Positions 41,753 to 50,271 of a DNA stretch of 64,000 bases are shown here, in pieces. Position 1 is the stretch's first letter. Each line of letters begins with the position of its first letter. The position numbers were made by a program, and so were the translations under genes. The stretch is from an uncultured Collinsella sp. Its GTDB lineage: Bacteria > Actinomycetota > Coriobacteriia > Coriobacteriales > Coriobacteriaceae. The notes beneath the pieces are model-generated. The model was not told where the DNA came from. It saw only the letters and a list, made by a program, of their open reading frames with translations, and did no database searches. Location: the NCBI GenBank assembly GCA_902464565.1, contig CABQJV010000003.1, forward strand, positions 53,864 through 117,863, given 5' to 3'.

Positions 41753-42325
41753 TTAGTTGAGCTTCAGGGCCTTCTGGATGGGCAGATAGAGGGCGCCGAC
41801 CAGAATGGCGTTAAAGACGGCGGTCATGGCGACGACGGGCAGCATGGCGGCGGCGAGCTCGCCGACCACGCCGAGCATGGCCATCTTGATGATCATGAAG
41901 ATGACGCCGGAGACAAAGGTGGTCAGGAAGGTTGCGACAATGGCGATGGCGGGCTTGACCTGACCGTTCTTGCCAGCGGCGTTGACGATGCCGGCCATGA
42001 GCATGGCGGCGATGCCCTCGGCGGCAAAATCGACAAACGGCGAGGTGGTGGTGATCTGGATTACAGCCGCCGAGATCAGGCCGATAACGAGCGCCTGGCC
42101 AATGTTGGGACGAACGACCAGGATAGTGAGGCAGAAGGCCGAGATAATGAACTCGGGGCTGATCATGCCGCCCGAGATGCCGGAGATGGCCTTGCCGACG
42201 GTGAAGTTGAGGATGAAGCCGGCGGCAAGCAGGATGGCGAGCAAGACGAGGGCGCGGACGTCGAGTTTGCCGCGGTCGGCGGTCTGGACGGTGCGGGGCT
42301 GGGCGGCGGTGGTGTTCTGAGACAT
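41753..42325 (-). CDS. ECF transporter S component, predicted tryptophan-specific
   Basis: 190 residues with about six membrane helices (ALVLLAILLAAGFILNF, FIISAFCLTILVV, ALVIGLISAAVIQI, GIAAMLMAGIVNAAG, AIVATFLTTFVSGVIFMI, AMTAVFNAILVGALYL). Size and position with EcfA and EcfT identify it as the substrate-binding S component. The specificity call comes from the leader: a peptide with three Trp codons and an attenuator directly upstream. ATG 42325 follows GAAAGGA. TrpP-type S components have been predicted for tryptophan in other bacteria. Confidence 0.82.
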   Translation of the reverse strand: MSQNTTAAQPRTVQTADRGKLDVRALVLLAILLAAGFILNFTVGKAISGISGGMISPEFIISAFCLTILVVRPNIGQALVIGLISAAVIQITTTSPFVDFAAEGIAAMLMAGIVNAAGKNGQVKPAIAIVATFLTTFVSGVIFMIIKMAMLGVVGELAAAMLPVVAMTAVFNAILVGALYLPIQKALKLN

Positions 42326-42404
42326 GGTGAAAATCCTTTCGGAAGGGAAGTGCAAGAGAAGAAAGCGGAGGCGCGTGATGCGAATGCGATTGGGCTCGAG
42401 ATAG

Positions 42405-42435
42405 AAAAAGGCCCCCGGTCGAAACCGGAGGCCTT
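42405..42435 (-). terminator. Attenuator terminator of the tryptophan S gene
   Basis: On the minus strand GGCCTCCGGT, TTCG tetraloop, ACCGGGGGCC, then TTTTT (42409-42405). A 12-bp stem with one wobble. It lies between the leader peptide and the S gene. Confidence 0.9.
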
Positions 42436-42471
42436 CCAATCACCTAGAGCGCAAAAACAGGCGTGAGGGAC

Positions 42472-42540
42472 TCACTGTCGACCGATCGTATTCGCATCAC
42501 GCCACCACCAGTTGTTGAGAGACTTCATCGTGTTCTTCAT
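42472..42540 (-). CDS. Tryptophan leader peptide
   Basis: 22 codons, reading MKNTMKSLNNWWWRDAN and ending GRQ, with three consecutive TGG codons at positions 11-13. AAAGGAG lies 8 nt before the ATG. The layout (leader with a run of the regulated amino acid, overlapping stem, then a terminator 36 nt after the stop) is that of trp attenuation. When charged tRNA-Trp is scarce the ribosome would stall on the TGG run and the terminator would not form, allowing synthesis of the transporter. Confidence 0.9.
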   Translation of the reverse strand: MKNTMKSLNNWWWRDANTIGRQ

Positions 42541-42681
42541 GTTGGTGGCTCCTTTCGTGATGCCTTGGCGCGGTTGCACCTCGTTGCTGTTGCGCTGCAC
42601 TATAGCACAGCGAAGTGTGTGCAGGGAATCTTTTTTGAAAAGATTTCGGCGACGTTTCCCGCCGGTCGAATGGGCGGCTGG

Positions 42682-42712
42682 GCGGGCGGGCGACCTTGGC
42701 CTTCCCGCCCGC
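42682..42712 (-). terminator. Hairpin after the C69 dipeptidase gene
   Basis: GCGGGCGGG (42682-42690) and CCCGCCCGC (42704-42712) form a perfect 9-bp stem, 20 nt after the stop. No strong T-run. Confidence 0.55.
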
Positions 42713-42731
42713 GCCTTAAGGTGAGGGGTTC

Positions 42732-44534
42732 TTAGGCCTTTTTGCGACGATAGAGCACGAAGCCGCAGACACCGATGACGACGACGGCGCCAACGGCCAT
42801 GGCGGCCATGTTGTTGCCCTCGGACTTCTCCTCGGTGGCCTCTTCCTTCTCGACCTCGGGCTCGGCAACGTCCTTATCGGAGAGGGCCTCGTCGGCGTAG
42901 GTGATGGACTCGACCAGGCAGTCGTTGTCGGCATCGTAGTCGCTCGGGACGAACTCCTCGGAGAAGTCGCCCTCCTTGAGGTAGTCACGCATCTCCTCGA
43001 GCATGGCCTTGCACTTGACGTAGGTGTTCTTGGTCGCTGCCTTGCCGGCCTTGTTGGCCAGGGTGGTGCGGGCCTCGGTGTCCTCGGCGGCCTGCATGGC
43101 CTCGTCGACGGTCAGGTTCTGCTCGATGAGCTCCTTCTGCAGGGCGTCGAGGTAGGCGCGGACGCCGGTAGCGCAGTGATCGCGGTTCTCATAGGCGAGC
43201 GTGTTGATGTCCATGAGGACGTAGTTGATGGAGTTCTTGGGCTCCTCGTTGTTTACAACGTCTTCCTCTTCGCAGTGATCGAAGGAGACATCCTGATCGC
43301 TGAAGTAGGGGCTGACCTCGGTGAGCAGTGCGGAGTAGAGGGGGATAGCGACGGAGAACTCGGCGTTGGAGAGCATCTCCCACTGGATGGTCGCGATTTC
43401 GGGGTCCATGCCGTGGCGGATCTGGAAGGTGTGGATCTCGGTGTTGCGGTTGGAGCCGATAGCATAGGCGCCGTCGGTGTTGGCGTTGAGACCGGCGACA
43501 TTCTCGCCGCGAGCAGCGAAGCTGCGGATCATCTCAAAGGTGTTCCAGTCGGACTTGCCGGGCTGGAAGAACAGCGGCTGCATCTCGTGGACCAGGGCGC
43601 CGGTCGTGGCGCGAGCGTCTTCACGCTCGTCCTTGACGATCTCGTAGTCAGTGCCTTCAGCCAGCGGGGCCATGAAGTAATCGCGACCCTGGATATAGCG
43701 CGACCACTGGTGCATACCGGCCTCGCCGATCTCCTCGCCGTAGGTCTTGGCGACGTCGAACTTGCCGTCAGTGTACTCGGCAAAGCCCTTCTCCTTAGGC
43801 ATGGACTCGATGCCCTCGGAATGGAGACAGTTCTCGGTGTCGTCGAGGTCGACGTCATAGGTGAGGTTGCCGATGTTGGGGTTGAGCGAGGCGATGTCAT
43901 CGGCGAGCCTCATGGCAATCCACTGATGGCCGGAAAGCGCGGCGAACAGCCAGGTCTCGGTGCTGTCGGCGATGATGATCTGGTCGTTGGAGCAGACGCC
44001 CTGCTCGTCGATCAGGCTGCCGATGAGCTCGACGCCCTCGCGGGCCGTGGCGCTCTCGCCCAGGATGACGCTGGCATAGCTGTACTCGCCAATGCCAGTC
44101 TCCTCGGTGATGGGGTCGGCTTCTTCGGCCTTCTCGTTATAGGAGGTGCTCAACGTGGCAGAGCAGGAGACGCCCTTCTCGTTGATGCCGGCCTCGGAAT
44201 ATGCGTCGTAGCGATCTTCCCACTGCGAGGGGTTGTCGCGAACGAAGGTGTAGCGGTAGGTTGCGCCCTTGGACTTGTATTCAAAACCGGACTCGACCGA
44301 TGTGTACTCGTTGCCGTCCTTGTGTGCGGGCTCAATGCCAAAGTGCTTGACATAGCGCGGACCGAAGTCCTCGGAACGGCCATAGTACGTGTTGCCGTCT
44401 GCCGTGAGCTTGCTACCCATGTAGATCTGGGTGCAGGCGAGCGCCGAAGTCGGCATGGCCATGATGGCCGCTGCTCCAAACGCAAGGCCGCAGCCGAGCT
44501 TTTTGAGCGTGTTGACAGGATGAGTAAACCTCAT
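42732..44534 (-). CDS. Membrane-anchored C69-family dipeptidase
   Basis: 600 residues. The signal peptide ends at ...TSALA, exposing Cys34 in ACTQIYMGSKLTADG, the N-terminal nucleophile of C69 dipeptidases. GRSEDFGPRYVKHFG, YSEAGINEKGVSCSATLS, YASVILGESATAREGVELIG and EMQPLFFQPGKSDWNTFEM follow as in the family. The C-terminus has a Glu-rich stalk, a membrane helix (AAMAVGAVVVIGVCGFVLY) and RRKKA, so it stays at the cell surface and cuts peptides outside the cell. ATG 44534 has GGGAGGG. Likely single gene. Confidence 0.88.
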   Translation of the reverse strand: MRFTHPVNTLKKLGCGLAFGAAAIMAMPTSALACTQIYMGSKLTADGNTYYGRSEDFGPRYVKHFGIEPAHKDGNEYTSVESGFEYKSKGATYRYTFVRDNPSQWEDRYDAYSEAGINEKGVSCSATLSTSYNEKAEEADPITEETGIGEYSYASVILGESATAREGVELIGSLIDEQGVCSNDQIIIADSTETWLFAALSGHQWIAMRLADDIASLNPNIGNLTYDVDLDDTENCLHSEGIESMPKEKGFAEYTDGKFDVAKTYGEEIGEAGMHQWSRYIQGRDYFMAPLAEGTDYEIVKDEREDARATTGALVHEMQPLFFQPGKSDWNTFEMIRSFAARGENVAGLNANTDGAYAIGSNRNTEIHTFQIRHGMDPEIATIQWEMLSNAEFSVAIPLYSALLTEVSPYFSDQDVSFDHCEEEDVVNNEEPKNSINYVLMDINTLAYENRDHCATGVRAYLDALQKELIEQNLTVDEAMQAAEDTEARTTLANKAGKAATKNTYVKCKAMLEEMRDYLKEGDFSEEFVPSDYDADNDCLVESITYADEALSDKDVAEPEVEKEEATEEKSEGNNMAAMAVGAVVVIGVCGFVLYRRKKA

Positions 44535-44535
44535 G

Positions 44536-44765
44536 ATCCCTCCCAACTGTTGAGACCCCACAAAACTGTGCGGAATCTCAGCTAATAAATACATCTATTA
44601 GCCTATCGGAAGTCTAAGAAGTATTCATCTATTTCGATGAAATACTCGATGAGCGTCCTAAAATATGCGATGAGCGGATAAGAATACTCATTATGTAGCT
44701 TTACTTAAATAAAGGCACCCTGCAATTACTGTACCTGAATAAAGCGCCTTGCACGGGGCGCAAAG
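44536..44765. other. Intergenic promoter region of the C69 gene
   Basis: AT-rich for this genome, with repeated GATGAGCG and AATACTC words and two AATAAAG copies (in ACTTAAATAAAG and ACCTGAATAAAG). No gene is seen here. It must hold the minus-strand promoter of the dipeptidase gene, but no box stands out. Confidence 0.5.
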
Positions 44766-44807
44766 AAAAATCCCCCGCTGTTTGGCAAATGCATAAACAA
44801 CGGGGGA
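44766..44807 (-). terminator. Terminator of the lipid kinase/small protein operon
   Basis: TCCCCCG (44771-44777) pairs with CGGGGGA (44801-44807), with GTTT/AAAC inside; the minus strand continues into TTTTT (44770-44766). It lies 36 nt after the 30-residue gene. Confidence 0.8.
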
Positions 44808-44842
44808 GACGATGATTGGATGAATATCATACCAGTGTGGAA

Positions 44843-44935
44843 TTACTTCTTCCGGCGGTGGATTACGTTAATCGCATAGCCGACGAGCATGGCCAAGACG
44901 ATGACGATAAAGCCAATCAGGGGGTTGTCGTTCAT
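44843..44935 (-). CDS. 30-residue single-span membrane protein
   Basis: Reads MNDNPLIGFIVIVLAMLVG... and ends INVIHRRKK: a short polar N-terminus, one hydrophobic helix of about 19 residues and a basic end, so N-out/C-in is expected. AGGAGG is 5 nt before the ATG, among the best ribosome sites in the window, and it overlaps the stop of the lipid kinase gene. A true terminator follows. It may assist or regulate the kinase at the membrane; this is inference. Confidence 0.75.
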   Translation of the reverse strand: MNDNPLIGFIVIVLAMLVGYAINVIHRRKK

Positions 44936-44944
44936 GGGGTCCTC

Positions 44945-45862
44945 CTATTTTCCGAGCGGGGAGAATTCGTCGACGATGAGGTCGAGGCATTGCGGAAGCG
45001 CGCGGGCTCCAAAGACGCCCGAGTTGCTGGAGATGATCTCGCCATCGAACTGCATGCCCAGCGACGGCGTGCAGGTGATCTTGGCTTCCTTGGTCTGGAT
45101 GATCTTGAACTGCGGGCGGCCGAGCACCTTGCCGGCGGGATCGAGCGCGGCGGTGATCACGGTCGGGAGCAGCTGGACGGTTTTTACGGGCTCGATGACC
45201 GCGATGTCGACCATGCCGTCGTTCATGCGGCAATCGGGGAACAGGTTGATGTCGTTTTGAATGACCGAGGTGTTGCCGGCCATGCAGCAGATGCCATCGA
45301 GCTCCTCGACAATGCCGTCATGCTCAATCGTAAAGTGCGCCACCGTGGGGTTGGGTGTGGCGAGCGCCGACAGGAAATAGGCGATCTCACCGATGTCGTT
45401 TTTGGCGGGGGCGGCCTTCATCATGATCTCGGCGTCGAAGCCCGAGCCGGCGATGATGATAAAGCCGTGGCGCTTTTCGTTGCCGTTCTCGTCGAGCCAA
45501 AAGAGCTCGCCCATGTCCACTTTGACCGTGCGACCGGCGCGGCAGGCCTTGGCAAGCGCCGCGGCCTCGGGGGCATTGCCAATGTTGTTGAAGAACAAGC
45601 AGGCCGTGCCGGAGGGGAAGACGAGCGTGGGGACGCCGCATCCGCGCATCTGGTCGAGCACGTTGGAGACGGTGCCGTCGCCGCCCGAAACGACCACGCG
45701 ATCAAACTCGCGCACGTCTGCCACGGCGTCCTCGGGTTCCATGCCATCGCCGATAAAACGCATCACGATCTCGTCGCCGCCCTGCGCGAGGGCGTGCGCG
45801 AACGCGTAGATTTCATCTGAGCTGGGGCCCGATGCCGGGTTGTGGATGATAAGGCAGCGCAT
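44945..45862 (-). CDS. Diacylglycerol kinase-like lipid kinase
   Basis: 305 residues of the DAGK catalytic family: LIIHNPASG at the N-terminus, VVVSGGDGTVSNVLDQM with the GGDGT nucleotide loop, TLVFPSGTACLFFNNIG, and a beta-rich C-terminal half with GSGFDAEIM and DCRMNDGMVDIAV. The usual PxGTxNDFA motif reads PSGTACLFFN here. It would phosphorylate a lipid at the membrane. A 30-residue membrane protein gene follows immediately. Confidence 0.82.
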   Translation of the reverse strand: MRCLIIHNPASGPSSDEIYAFAHALAQGGDEIVMRFIGDGMEPEDAVADVREFDRVVVSGGDGTVSNVLDQMRGCGVPTLVFPSGTACLFFNNIGNAPEAAALAKACRAGRTVKVDMGELFWLDENGNEKRHGFIIIAGSGFDAEIMMKAAPAKNDIGEIAYFLSALATPNPTVAHFTIEHDGIVEELDGICCMAGNTSVIQNDINLFPDCRMNDGMVDIAVIEPVKTVQLLPTVITAALDPAGKVLGRPQFKIIQTKEAKITCTPSLGMQFDGEIISSNSGVFGARALPQCLDLIVDEFSPLGK

Positions 45863-45960
45863 ACTTACGTTCCCGTTCTGTGACTAACCGAGTATAGTTG
45901 TAAGGCAATGCCGATATCCTACCCGTGTTTTTCGGGCCTAACCTTATTCGATGGGTTGAT

Positions 45961-47094
45961 ATGTACATTTCCACACATCAGGCTCTGCTCGACTTTTGCC
46001 AGCGCGCCCGCGAGTTCGACGCGATTGCCGTCGATACCGAGTTTTTGCGCGAGCGCACGTTCCACCCGCGCCTGTGCTTGGTTCAGATCGCCACCCCTGC
46101 CGAGAGCGTCGCGGTCGATCCTCTGGTGATCGACAACCTGTCGCCGCTCGCCGAGCTTATGGGCGATGAGAGCGTGATCAAGGTGTTTCACGCCTGCTCG
46201 CAGGATATGGAGGTTATGCTCCATACCGTGGGCGTGCTGCCGCGTCCCATTTTTGACACGCAGGTGGCCGCCGCCTTTTTGGGTGAGCGCCAGCAGATTT
46301 CCTACGGCGCACTCGTGCAGACGTTTTGTGGCGTTTCATTGCCTAAGACCGAGTCGCTGACCGACTGGTCGCGCCGCCCGCTGACCGATAAACAGATCGA
46401 GTACGCGATCGATGACGTCAAGTACCTGATTGTCGCCTATACCGAGATGATGAGCCGCCTGCGTGAGCTGGGCCGCGTGGACTGGGTGCTCGACGAGTTG
46501 CGTCCGCTGGCCGACGAGTCGCACTACCGCGCCGACCGCCATGAGGCATTCCGCAAGGTCAAGCGCATCAACTCGTGTAGCCGCCATCAGCTGGGCATCG
46601 CGCGCGAGCTTGCCGCTTGGCGCGAGGACCGCGCCGAGCGGCGCAACATCCCGCGCAAGTGGGTCATGTCCGACGATACGCTGCTGGCCCTGGTTAAACG
46701 TAATCCCGTTCGTGTTGAGGAGTTCCGCAGCATTCGCGGTACCGACCAGCTGGGGGAGCGCGACGTGGACGGCGCGCTTATGGCCATCAAGCGCGGTGCG
46801 AGCTGCCCGCACGATCGCCTGCCGCTCATGGTGCGCGGGCATCGCCAAATTTCGCCGGAGCTGGAAAGCGTGACGGACCTGATGTATGCGCTCATTCGCC
46901 TGGTCGCCGAGCGCTCGGGCGTGGCGACCTCGGTCATTGCCTCGCGCGATGACCTGGCCGACTATATTGAGCATCCCGAGCAGAGCCCCCTGCGCGAAGG
47001 CTGGCGCTTTGAGCTCGTGGGCTCGCGCCTGGACGATCTGCTCTCGGGCAACATGGGACTCACCGTGAAGGACGGAAAGATTGAGTTGTTATAG
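45961..47094 (+). CDS. rnd: Ribonuclease D-type 3'-5' exonuclease
   Basis: 377 residues. The DEDD exonuclease has AIAVDTEFLRERTF (Exo I), VIKVFHACSQDMEVM (Exo II) and IEYAIDDVKYLIVAY (Exo III, Tyr type). Two HRDC-like helical domains follow (about 215-375; RRNIPRKWVMSDDTLLALV, PLMVRGHRQISPE). It trims the 3' ends of stable RNAs. ATG 45961 is used; the upstream part of the frame has no motif. Confidence 0.9.
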   Translation: MYISTHQALLDFCQRAREFDAIAVDTEFLRERTFHPRLCLVQIATPAESVAVDPLVIDNLSPLAELMGDESVIKVFHACSQDMEVMLHTVGVLPRPIFDTQVAAAFLGERQQISYGALVQTFCGVSLPKTESLTDWSRRPLTDKQIEYAIDDVKYLIVAYTEMMSRLRELGRVDWVLDELRPLADESHYRADRHEAFRKVKRINSCSRHQLGIARELAAWREDRAERRNIPRKWVMSDDTLLALVKRNPVRVEEFRSIRGTDQLGERDVDGALMAIKRGASCPHDRLPLMVRGHRQISPELESVTDLMYALIRLVAERSGVATSVIASRDDLADYIEHPEQSPLREGWRFELVGSRLDDLLSGNMGLTVKDGKIELL

Positions 47095-47158
47095 GGAAGC
47101 CTAGTCGGCTGAGTGGGTAGAATGCCTCCAACGTGTAACTCGATTCGGAGGAATTCGC

Positions 47159-47863
47159 ATGCCTTATTACTATGGATATGGCTTTGGCATTGACCCGCTG
47201 TACCTGCTGGTTGTTCTTGTCTGCACGGTGCTTGGCCTTGCCGCGCAGAGCTATATCAACTCGACGTACAAGACGTGGTCTAAGGTTCGCTCGGACGGCG
47301 ATACGGGTGCCACGGTCGCTCGCCGCATGCTCGACGCCAACGGTTGTAGCGCCGTGGGCATCAAGGGCGTTGCCGGCGAGCTCACCGATCATTACAACCC
47401 GCAGGACAACAACCTGTATCTGTCGGATGCCAACCGTTCGGGCGGGTCGGTCGCAAGTGTTGCCGTCGCCTGCCACGAGGCGGGCCATGCCGCCCAGCGC
47501 CAAAGCGGTTACGCCATGATGAAGGTACGTACCGCTTTGGTCCCCGTCGTCAACTTTACCCAGAACACCTGGACGATCGTGCTGCTCATGGGCCTGTTCA
47601 TGAACATCGCGGGGCTCACGACCCTCGCGCTGGTCTTCTTCTCGTTTAGCGTGCTGTTCCAGCTGGTTACGCTGCCGGTCGAGATCGATGCCAGTCGCCG
47701 CGCCGTGGCGTATATCGAACAGTCGGGCATGAGTTCCAAGCAGGTCAACGGCGCCAAGAAGGTGCTGACGGCAGCCGCGCTTACCTATGTGGCCGCAGCG
47801 CTCACTTCGATCATTCAACTGCTCTACCTTATGGCTCGCTACAACAGAAATTCCAACCGATAA
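47159..47863 (+). CDS. YugP-family membrane zinc metallopeptidase
   Basis: 234 residues. It opens with a Tyr-rich MPYYYGYGFGIDP and a membrane helix, has VACHEAGHAAQ (HExxH) near residue 105, then two more helices and PVEIDASRRAVAYIEQSGM where the third metal ligand is expected, and a final helix. This is the YugP/DUF2268-like Zn_peptidase_2 family of membrane proteases. The ATG follows CGGAGGA. Substrate unknown. Confidence 0.88.
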   Translation: MPYYYGYGFGIDPLYLLVVLVCTVLGLAAQSYINSTYKTWSKVRSDGDTGATVARRMLDANGCSAVGIKGVAGELTDHYNPQDNNLYLSDANRSGGSVASVAVACHEAGHAAQRQSGYAMMKVRTALVPVVNFTQNTWTIVLLMGLFMNIAGLTTLALVFFSFSVLFQLVTLPVEIDASRRAVAYIEQSGMSSKQVNGAKKVLTAAALTYVAAALTSIIQLLYLMARYNRNSNR

Positions 47864-47978
47864 CAAATAGGACAGGCAGGCGCCGCGGGGATTCGTGTCC
47901 TCGCGGCGCTGTACTATGTGTTGGACTTAAATTTGCACGGGGCCGGAGCCCTTGTGCACGATGACGAAAGGAGGCTGC

Positions 47979-49430
47979 GTGGCAGGCTGGAACCTAACCG
48001 GCAATGCCGTTTCCGCCGAGTTCGACGGTTCGGACGATCAGGAGCGCAAAGAGCTTAGCGTGAGCCAAGCGGTGGAGATTGCCGCCGGCGCGCTCGATGC
48101 CATTCCGCAGCTGAGCGTTTTGGGCGAGGTCACGGGTTTTCGTGGTCCCAATGCCCGAAGCGGCCACTGCTACTTCCAAATCAAGGACGACTCGGCGGCC
48201 GTCGACTGCATCATCTGGAAGGGCGCCTACCTTAAGCGCACCTTCGATCTGCGCGACGGCATGCAGGTGAGCTTTAAGGGCAGCTTCAACCTCTACAAGC
48301 CCACGGGTCGTATGAGCTTTGTCGCTCGCTCATTCTCGCTGGCGGGGGAGGGTCTGCTGCGTCAACAAGTGGCGCAACTGGCCGAAAAGCTGCGTCGCGA
48401 GGGCCTGATGGACGAGGCGCGCAAACGTCACATTCCGGTGTTTTGCTCGCGTGTGGCGGTCGTCACCTCGCTTTCGGGCGCCGTAATCGACGACGTCAAG
48501 CGTACGCTGCGCCGTCGCAACCCGCTCGTCGAGCTTGTCTGCGTGGGCGCAAAGGTCCAGGGCGAGGGTGCACCGGCAGAGCTTATTGAAGGCTTGCGCC
48601 GCGCCGCTGCCATTACGCCGGCGCCCGATTGCATTTTGCTCGTGCGTGGCGGCGGTTCCTTCGAGGACCTCATGACCTTTAACGACGAGGAGCTTGCCCG
48701 CGCGGTGGCAGCCTGTCCCGTGCCTGTGGTGACGGGCATTGGGCATGAGCCCGATACCTCGATCTGCGACATGGTGAGCGACCGTCGCGCCTCCACGCCA
48801 ACGGCAGCGGCCGAATCGGTGGCGCCGGCTATGACGGAGCTGGCCGATGTGCTCGAGACACGTCATCAGCGTCTGGGCGCCGCGATGGCTTCGATGATCG
48901 GGTCGGATCAGGTCGATCTGGAAATGCTCGACCAGCGCGGCCGTCGTGCCTGGGACACCTATACGGCTCGTCTGGGCGACGCGCTCGATGCGGCCGCGTG
49001 CCGCCCGTGCCTCAACGACCCGACGTTTATGGTCGAGCGTCGCGAGTCTGAGCTTGCCCTGACGGCCGATCGACTGTCGGGCGCCATAACGCGTTCGGTT
49101 GGGGCCTTCCGCTCCAACTTCGAGCGTCTGCCCGAGCGCTTGATCGCAAGCACCTCAGGGTTCGATGGCAAGCGCCATGCGCTCACGCTTGCGAGTTCCC
49201 GTCTGGAGCATCAGGGGCGCACGATGCTCAGCAAACCCGCGTCCGATCTGGGCCGAGCTGCCGCGTCGCTCGATGCCCTGTCGCCGCTTAAGGTACTTGC
49301 CCGCGGTTACTCCATCGCGTACAGCGATGATGGCGTGGCTACGAGCGCCAAGACCTTTAAGCCCGGCGACGCCATTCGCGTGCGCATGGCGGACGGTAAC
49401 GTGTCGGCAACCGTCAACGCGGTCGAGTAG
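47979..49430 (+). CDS. xseA: Exodeoxyribonuclease VII large subunit
   Basis: 483 residues: an N-terminal OB fold (LSVLGEVTGFRGPNARSGHCYFQIKD), then the catalytic domain with VVTSLSGAVIDDVKRTLRRR, LVRGGGSFEDLMTFNDEELARAV, TGIGHEPDTSICDMVSD and RASTPTAAAE, a coiled coil, and DALSPLKVLARGYSI at the end. It degrades single-stranded DNA with XseB. GTG 47979 is set by AAGGAGG 6 nt upstream; the small subunit gene follows after 42 nt. Confidence 0.93.
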   Translation: MAGWNLTGNAVSAEFDGSDDQERKELSVSQAVEIAAGALDAIPQLSVLGEVTGFRGPNARSGHCYFQIKDDSAAVDCIIWKGAYLKRTFDLRDGMQVSFKGSFNLYKPTGRMSFVARSFSLAGEGLLRQQVAQLAEKLRREGLMDEARKRHIPVFCSRVAVVTSLSGAVIDDVKRTLRRRNPLVELVCVGAKVQGEGAPAELIEGLRRAAAITPAPDCILLVRGGGSFEDLMTFNDEELARAVAACPVPVVTGIGHEPDTSICDMVSDRRASTPTAAAESVAPAMTELADVLETRHQRLGAAMASMIGSDQVDLEMLDQRGRRAWDTYTARLGDALDAAACRPCLNDPTFMVERRESELALTADRLSGAITRSVGAFRSNFERLPERLIASTSGFDGKRHALTLASSRLEHQGRTMLSKPASDLGRAAASLDALSPLKVLARGYSIAYSDDGVATSAKTFKPGDAIRVRMADGNVSATVNAVE

Positions 49431-49472
49431 ACCGCGTTTCACAGCGAAAGACCCTTAGGAAAGGAAACAGAT

Positions 49473-49739
49473 ATGGCAGAGAAGACCCCGATCGAGCAGC
49501 TTACGTACAAGCAGGCCTCGCAAGAGCTGGAGCTCATCATCCGCAGCCTGGAGTCGGGCGACATGGAGCTAGAGGAGTCGCTCGAGAGCTACACCCGCGG
49601 TGTCGAGCTCCTCAAGAGCCTGCGCACCCGCCTGTCCGATGCCGAGCAGAAGGTCTCGGTGCTCCTGAAGGACGTCGACGGCAACGACGTGCTCGCCGAC
49701 GGCGAGGCCGCCAACACCGACGACAACCTCTCGTTCTAA
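49473..49739 (+). CDS. xseB: Exodeoxyribonuclease VII small subunit
   Basis: 88 residues with the diagnostic YKQASQELELIIRSLESGDMELEESLESYTRG helical hairpin, followed by an acidic tail. It binds the XseA coiled coil to form the nuclease. RBS AGGAAAGGAAAC upstream; co-transcribed with xseA and probably the HIT gene. Confidence 0.93.
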   Translation: MAEKTPIEQLTYKQASQELELIIRSLESGDMELEESLESYTRGVELLKSLRTRLSDAEQKVSVLLKDVDGNDVLADGEAANTDDNLSF

Positions 49740-49788
49740 CCATCCCGACCAAATATAATTACCTTGGTCTGTGAGAAAGGAACCTACC

Positions 49789-50124
49789 ATGTGTGATTGC
49801 ATCTTCTGCAAAATTGCCAACCACGAGATCCCCTCGACCGTTGTCTATGAGGACGACCAGGTCATCGCCTTCGACGACCTCAACCCCCAGGCGCCGGTCC
49901 ACACCCTCGTGATCCCCAAGAAGCACTACAGCGACATCGCCGACAACGTGCCTGCCGAGACCATGGGCGCCATGGCCCACGCCATCCAGGAGGTCGCTAA
50001 GGCCAAGGGCCTGGAGGACGGTTTCCGCGTCATCTCCAACAAGGGCGTCAACGCCGGTCAGACCGTCATGCACTTCCACATGCACGTTCTCGGCGGCAAG
50101 AACCTGGGCGAGAACCTCATCTGA
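49789..50124 (+). CDS. HIT-family nucleotide-binding protein (Hint-like)
   Basis: 111 residues: CDCIFCKIANHEIPSTVVYEDD, FDDLNPQAPVHTLVIPKKH and the histidine triad QTVMHFHMHVLGG (HxHxH). HIT/Hint proteins hydrolyse nucleoside phosphoramidates and adenylates. ATG 49789 follows AAAGGAAC. It sits 49 nt after xseB, and an AATAAACCC/GGGTTTATT stem (50185-50218) follows. Confidence 0.9.
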   Translation: MCDCIFCKIANHEIPSTVVYEDDQVIAFDDLNPQAPVHTLVIPKKHYSDIADNVPAETMGAMAHAIQEVAKAKGLEDGFRVISNKGVNAGQTVMHFHMHVLGGKNLGENLI

Positions 50125-50184
50125 GGGCGCCTCTTCCGTGCAATGAAACGGAAGCTCAGGCACCGATAACTTATATATCAACGC

Positions 50185-50218
50185 AATAAACCCGAGCGCG
50201 AGGGCGTTTGGGTTTATT
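50185..50218 (+). terminator. Hairpin after the HIT gene
   Basis: AATAAACCC (50185-50193) and GGGTTTATT (50210-50218) form a 9-bp perfect stem, followed by ATTG. It separates the HIT gene from ackA. Confidence 0.55.
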
Positions 50219-50271
50219 ATTGAAGCGTATGTAACCTGGCGGCGCCACACCGCCTGTTAGTAGGGAGACAC

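Larger units (their letters stand above)
42326..42604 (-). promoter_or_regulatory. trp-type leader and attenuator region
   Basis: On the minus strand: a -10-like TATAGT (42604-42599), the leader peptide gene (42540-42472), then GTGAG/CTCAC and GGCGTGA/TCACGCC pairings that could form the pause and antiterminator stems, then the terminator (42435-42405). A further perfect 13-bp pairing joins 42490-42502 to 42373-42385 around the terminator. Confidence 0.8.
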
